Positions 23,601 to 25,432 of a stretch of 25,432 nt of DNA are shown here, piece after piece. A program made the position numbers and the translations under genes. Each line of letters begins with the position of its first letter. The first letter of the stretch is position 1. Origin of the DNA: a virus. Under the pieces are notes generated by a model that had not been told where the DNA came from, ran no database searches, and saw nothing but the letters and a program-made list of their open reading frames with translations. The DNA lies in IMG/VR virus record IMGVR_UViG_3300020438_000249, positions 1 through 25,432 of that record. The stretch is one strand, 5' to 3'.

Positions 23601-25432
23601 AAATTGAACACCAGTAAATGAAGTGTATGTAGTTTCAATAAGCGATAACTCTGGACTATCTACAGATTTAACAACAGCAGTTAAACCATTTCCATTAGTT
23701 CCTGTATCATCAAAAACTAAACTATCACCAGCTTTGTAATTATCTCCAACTTTTATAATATCAAGAGATTCTACATCTCCCTGAGAAACTGCTTCTACAA
23801 CTGAAGATTGTGTAACAATATCGTCCGATTGTACAAAATATGTGGATGAGAATTTATCAGATGATTTATATGGGAAAGTATTTCTAACTAAATCCGAAGA
23901 ATTAAAATCAAATGATTGTGTAATTTCATCTTCTGCATCTAAAACTACAGGAAGTGACCTATAAGTATGTCCAATAAAATATGGGAAAACTGGTTCTAAC
24001 TTTCCATTAGAAGCAGTATTAACACCCACAAAATAAGCATATACTCCATCAGGGTATTGTGGTGTTATGCAATATCTACCATTATGCTCATCTAAATCAC
24101 CAGAAGCATCATAAGAATAGTCCTCTGCAAAAGTTCCTTCTGCAAAAGTCAATAGTGCTGGTCTATCTTCAACTTTAGAAGAATCTAAACTATAACTTGG
24201 TTTTAAAAGAGTAACATCAGAATTATCAAAAGCATCAGTATATCCATAAGGACCATATATTGGATTACCATCATAAGCCCACCCTATAATAGGCGAGTGA
24301 CTGCCTGTAAGATCTCCAAAGTATTCTTTACCTATATCAGTAGAATAACCTACTACAGAGTATCTAAGACCATGTACAGACTGTGTTATAACCTCATCAG
24401 TATATCTTGCAGTATATGGTCTTGTTGATTGTATACCACATAATGATAATTTTCTAATATCTGTGTCAAATATAGCATTCTTTCCTGCAGGAATAACTTT
24501 TATAGAAGTTTTATCCGTACTAAATCCTGCTCCCCCATTAAGTATTACAGTATCAACTATTCTTAAGTAAGTATCCGATCCTACATTTCTATCAATAATA
24601 GGTCTTATCTTAGCACTAAATCCATCACCCTCTACAGATAAAACTGGAGTAGAATAATATTCATTTCCACCAGAATCAATTCTAACTTTTACAACTTTTC
24701 CATTTTCAATAATAGGAACTAAAGCTGGAGTGATATCCTTATCACTTCTACCAAGACCATTCTTTAATAGTATTTCTGGTCTATTGTGATAGTTTATGAG
24801 AGTAGAAGAACCGTATGATGTTCCCTTTTCATAAAGGAAAGCATCTATTATTTTTCCATCAATAACAGGAGTTAATTTAACAGTCTCAGTTGTTATGCCA
24901 GTAGAATATATAACTTCTGCAGTAATTGTAATATCTGGATAGTTAAATGTCTGATATCCAGATCCCTTAGTCGTAAATTTCGTATAATTATTTTGATCAA
25001 AGTTAGTTGTTACAGTTCCACCTACTCCAGCATTTGCAATTCTAAATGAATTATCATTTAACTTAATTACCTTATATTCAATTGAAGTAGATAGTCCTGT
25101 AATATCAGTAGTTGTTCCACCAGAATAAACTATAGATTCTCCATTCTTAAATCCATGATTTTCAAAAGTAATTGTATCAGTATAAGTGGAAATACCAGTA
25201 GACTTAACATAAATTTTTCTGTTTGCATATTCATCACCTGGATCTACTACAGCAATAGAATTTAAAGTATTTTTAGCATTTTTAAGTGTAAACTTATGAG
25301 TTCCTGTTTTTGCTACATTAGTAAATCCTATTGTATTAATTCCAGCATTATAATCGGATTCATCTTTAAAAAGATAAACGCTACTTATACCAAGAACTTG
25401 AGGATAGTATACAGAACCATCTTCTAATGTTT
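14613..25432 (-). CDS. Giant YHYH-domain virion protein in the gp7 position, N-terminus outside the window
   Basis: The frame is open from the window edge to TAA at 14615-14613: 3605 complete codons, with the true start beyond 25432. A TTG at 24152-24150 is only an internal Leu. Counting from the first full codon (25430), residues about 325-480 form a YHYH-type domain, with HSPIIGWAYDGNPIYGPYG (378-396) and DLDEHNGRYCITPQYPDGVY (445-464); the YHYH tetrapeptide itself is not visible. The rest is a chain of beta modules: GxGY/GxGF units (VILNGGAGFST; VVSGGQGFVANP; ITNPGLGYVSG), two VxRGxxGxxxxxH units (about 23264-23420 and 18465-18695), four Cys/YPR units (16440-17600), and two NGxxQxP units, LTVNGMFQRPT (about 18090-18350) and LIFVNGVLQVPGEAYIF (about 15800-16120). 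Its place directly before gp8 is that of the T4 wedge scaffold gp7 (about 1030 residues), but no gp7 similarity is evident by eye. A baseplate wedge or peripheral tail role is inferred. No signal peptide or membrane segment is evident. Confidence 0.9.
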   Translation of the reverse strand, partial: TLEDGSVYYPQVLGISSVYLFKDESDYNAGINTIGFTNVAKTGTHKFTLKNAKNTLNSIAVVDPGDEYANRKIYVKSTGISTYTDTITFENHGFKNGESIVYSGGTTTDITGLSTSIEYKVIKLNDNSFRIANAGVGGTVTTNFDQNNYTKFTTKGSGYQTFNYPDITITAEVIYSTGITTETVKLTPVIDGKIIDAFLYEKGTSYGSSTLINYHNRPEILLKNGLGRSDKDITPALVPIIENGKVVKVRIDSGGNEYYSTPVLSVEGDGFSAKIRPIIDRNVGSDTYLRIVDTVILNGGAGFSTDKTSIKVIPAGKNAIFDTDIRKLSLCGIQSTRPYTARYTDEVITQSVHGLRYSVVGYSTDIGKEYFGDLTGSHSPIIGWAYDGNPIYGPYGYTDAFDNSDVTLLKPSYSLDSSKVEDRPALLTFAEGTFAEDYSYDASGDLDEHNGRYCITPQYPDGVYAYFVGVNTASNGKLEPVFPYFIGHTYRSLPVVLDAEDEITQSFDFNSSDLVRNTFPYKSSDKFSSTYFVQSDDIVTQSSVVEAVSQGDVESLDIIKVGDNYKAGDSLVFDDTGTNGNGLTAVVKSVDSPELSLIETTYTSFTGVQFTWKDSNTISAYFTEPHELALNTPIIVSGLSTAIQNLAGNHVLGITTENTILYKEVALNGTAGIITDIYVGRTSDLISVGSTIGIGTETLSVLNKFEDRNILRVKRGITGIAHTLSTEVTTIPRSITLPVKTTYFDSKLDDIVYFNPKQSFGLGGVAGVSTSVYVSVGETASQVSVPTQSIYLPKHPFKTGQLITLTKASSGGNIGVSTNGTVVSGYSIPISGTSQNLYAINKSEDYIGITTQLSDLRSTTGTLAGGLFFLSATTDSFEYIFKSNFTQVTGTVEKIDTTVSVSTNHNLLGNDVITLSLKPDQSVGIGTSAGITLKYNALTEKLLVNPVLFTSSGVNTSTDILTINSHHFETGSKVFYNTGIGVTDFSAIEGLTVSSSYFVYRIDDNKIQLADTYYDAISYPPQVKSLVSVGGTAQELSLINPPIPVVRDNNLVFDVSDTSLSGYDFNLYHDHDFVNKFVSIGSSNVISIARDGTVGSGVTATVTLKYNKDNPFNLFYNLEKSGFISTSDIDVKNGSRVTYVNSDYEGSYAVAGIGTTTFTIQLDKKPESLRYDSSTTDTFKYSTNSPTARGPLSEIKIDFAGVGYKQMPKFVSIASTQGANGEVLPRSSTSNQIKDVKINNIGFEYASDKTLLPIARLSPVISLRDYGVLKTLDVVSGGQGFVANPTLVIIDKLTREVNTTGYLQPNVSPSTQAIESVDIISAPKGLNVPEILTVDNTNGVSVTSVAIGDTIVTNTQSGIVTVTLGTPIVGFTTDPFKIGDEIFVEGFENEYGTTFNSANNGYRFFTVTNTYISRPSALGLNPYQFEFNIKDIANNPGLAKTNQTFASIVNKKKFPVFTLTQEAAPFIEGETIFVLDANNEYQDVGLKLDKISNDYIKVIGKYDLKVNEKIKGTYTGSIATINTLYPNKGEFKVDYSSKKTKGWFTNTGKLDDDFQVIPDNDYYQNLSYTIQSPIEYQALVSPVNRLLHTSGLKNFADTGITSTTSSGLSTSADSTSIIRDLTSDKRVDAIKDFDLVSDIDTLTNPERSKYIRFSTRELVNYFKCETNNALTIDNINTQFSNASNNIKTDGKLELTNTYGRFLVQATVPTSIAGGRTKDSIQLTEVLTTVDFTNKNVYTIQKGSLFGNQVVDNKTGLVNIIGDRDYNDLYSLKFEPTDIYSTDLNIKVYETSIVGTGIGTTSFGFISLEGFSEEVSAGTALGPTTSVMASANIGEIDAYFASIEVNDTFANTNKITELYVTHDGTNSYISSYDFETNTTDAIGTFTSSIDSGVLSLKFENDITANSVSVKSKIVGIGTTTAGIGTYRFNTSAQPAGSERSLRVQSSYNRVSAAATILEFDKNTVSSASNIIRVSIGNTSAIHQVIMAHDTTDALYMQYPFISIGSTSGNIGLGTFTAQLNGNDFELVFHPDASGEIQVQTYSEVINSGFDLINIPPDHTYGPAIDQLSLLQYDGLNGSRSDNRNFVLKHDGLPIFARYFDPSDTDFFTPGTGTFNFPNNFFNADERLVYTPGSSVEGIGTGRLLMSNGNPLPEEVYIKSSLTTSDNFQLSLTRDSNGVAGAAVTFIDYPYNAPMGIGTGNYHRFEMFKKNSKTLITLDNVIQSPVAYSPITTKLSGNVNGQVGVSTDIITLVGISSILLNDILEIDNGSGGKEFVKVKNVGLGITNKGPITETGSLKMIEVERGFVGTAATIHDDGDTVRLYKGGYNIVGERIYFSEAPRGSNDTSKDRSNRDTGRSSFSGRVYLRQDYRLNKIYDDISNEFTGIAQTFTTLVSGINTAGITTGSTFLTVNGMFQRPTTEQNPLNNYDFIENSTVGVTSFVFSGITSTNGALVVRDDMINQNQLPRSGQIVSIGSSGGLGIAPLVGASSTAVTNTVGTITGVGIGSTDFQGSGYSFEGSVSIGVTDVAYEHRFISAGVNSITVNPNGIGAYATFTPTDATFKSDSGQLTLIKDSHGLITSDSYTATTGTFYDGTVGILTVKLTASPSPALAVGQIVNITDGGLTFTCAEDSNASNHPYPRSTDYMSDRWVPITAVSGGDTFEINVLEYTPSSNTTTHAWVSALPNSIKRSANTVGIATTSMAFKCSSDYFQSTQYYPRLTDEANGEWLNIKTATSDSITVGVGSAGGGGTGAVITATVIQGNAHTYVSGLSSSILVDDTTYYSPYSIGGLGNAYDPVSGILTVTVDNAHGMSAAGFQTATAAVYNPTVGIITITTASNHGYFVGNYVKIEENSLTFTCELDGNQTQHPYPRSTDPIFNKWVSIASTTVNTFAIQVLDSVPSTNTKDHTFVSAASSGILKANNVVAISTNAFTFTCDQDNNTSNHSYPRQNKENPGSDPAYKATIGVESVGTTTSFTLNVGKSPAHSGGGLKMTISDGGAGYVNPRILTPSPAYENLDIQGLTRLGLGSTTETGTALRLDLKVGASSTTGIGSISYEVKDFGISRSGFGFRKGDTFVPLGIVTDRYFSSLLTPLEFSVNQVFTDTFSSWNVGEFDYIDDIAKLQDGVRKRFPLNFDGELVSFQRGDDASIDLEALLLIFVNGVLQVPGEAYIFGGGTSFIFTEAPDQYDDVAIFFYKGTNGVDVTFTDVVETLKSGDDVEVNKKNYLTGSVNQDRRTISGISTSDQVETNLYFGRGIDEDTLRPLTWLKQKVDKTINGSIVSKSRPSIEPLVFPNARIIGDLTTTDTEIFLDSTELFDYENKNIGAFIVNENQTLTGAALTANVSAGGTVSSITIVSGGSGFSTTTVPVSLSAPRIKIAAGVGTTATATATITNGSIASIHITNPGLGYVSGQEPEVIAPLPVLPKETVTNIAPAAIQGFSGIVTGISTAFGSGGTGTLALKFFLEKDSGDFTTLVNGYPIYVYNTSIGTGVTSIDGTAPGGNAAVVGIGTTYLDNIYYVRSINRSSNRADFIADVDSNSTSIIGIGTTGEGSGNFSWGRLSGISRSSNPISIGVTSKTVNVGLTTFPRVQRRNVGIRNTGALNDPA
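16440..17600 (-). repeat. Four Cys/YPR coding repeats arranged as a duplicated doublet
   Basis: The giant protein carries four related units with an F(T/K)C start and a YPR motif about 10 residues later: FTCAEDSNASNHPYPRSTD, FKCSSDYFQSTQYYPRLTD, FTCELDGNQTQHPYPRSTD and FTCDQDNNTSNHSYPRQNK. Their Cys codons lie at 17555-17553, 17321-17319, 16862-16860 and 16631-16629. Spacings are 234, 459 and 231 nt, so units 1 to 3 are 693 nt apart and units 2 to 4 are 690 nt apart. This is a doublet copied once. The flanks agree: TVGILTVKL precedes unit 1 and TVGIITITT precedes unit 3, and THAWVSA and DHTFVSA follow them. Confidence 0.85.

Noticed and set aside
24150-24152. TTG as the start codon of the giant gene
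   Set aside because: The frame stays open upstream to the window edge and encodes recognisable YHYH-domain sequence there, so this TTG is an internal leucine.

Overview
The window is a late virion-morphogenesis block of a T4-like (tevenvirus-type) marine contractile-tailed phage. Every gene lies on the minus strand, so the genes are transcribed from high to low coordinates. The gene order gp8 - (accessory baseplate/fibre genes) - gp13 - gp14 - gp15 - (probable gp16) is the T4 order. gp8, gp13, gp14 and gp15 keep motifs that can be aligned by eye with their T4 counterparts. The low G+C content, a YHYH-domain giant protein, a DUF4815 giant protein and a fibre rich in GISTF/GVSTF motifs are typical of marine T4-like phages of picocyanobacteria and their pelagic relatives. 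The host itself cannot be read from this window.

Layout in transcription order. (1) 25432-14613: a giant open frame of at least 3605 codons, cut by the window edge, with a YHYH-type domain. It sits in the gp7 position, immediately before gp8. (2) A T4-type late promoter, TATAAATA, at 14607-14600. (3) gp8 baseplate wedge, 14579-12933. (4) A 2407-residue DUF4815 structural protein, 12929-5706. (5) A 66-residue coiled-coil protein, 5706-5506. (6) A second TATAAATA late promoter, 5510-5503, overlapping that gene's stop codon. (7) A 112-residue small virion protein, 5480-5142. (8) A 552-residue repetitive fibre or whisker-like protein, 5142-3484. (9) gp13, 3484-2621; gp14, 2614-1172; and gp15, 1168-116, the neck and tail-sheath terminator genes. 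(10) The N-terminus of a probable small terminase gp16, 107-1. Genes are packed tightly, with three TAATG stop/start overlaps and gaps of 3-33 nt. No non-coding stretch exceeds 35 bases, and I saw no tRNA, CRISPR array, insertion sequence or host metabolic gene.

Together these genes build the baseplate periphery (gp7-position giant, gp8, DUF4815 protein and small accessories), a fibre, and the neck that joins tail to head (gp13, gp14, gp15), followed by DNA packaging. T4 gp9, gp10, gp11, gp12 and fibritin have no recognisable counterpart between gp8 and gp13. The DUF4815 giant, the two small proteins and the GISTF fibre occupy that interval.

The most notable feature is modularity. A few short beta-rich sequence modules recur in otherwise unrelated virion proteins and account for much of the enlargement of gp8, gp14 and gp15 relative to T4. 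They are a GxGY repeat, a VxRGxxGTxxxxH module, an F.xGExIxG module and a Cys/HPYPRSTD module. I found no defence system or other non-virion system here.
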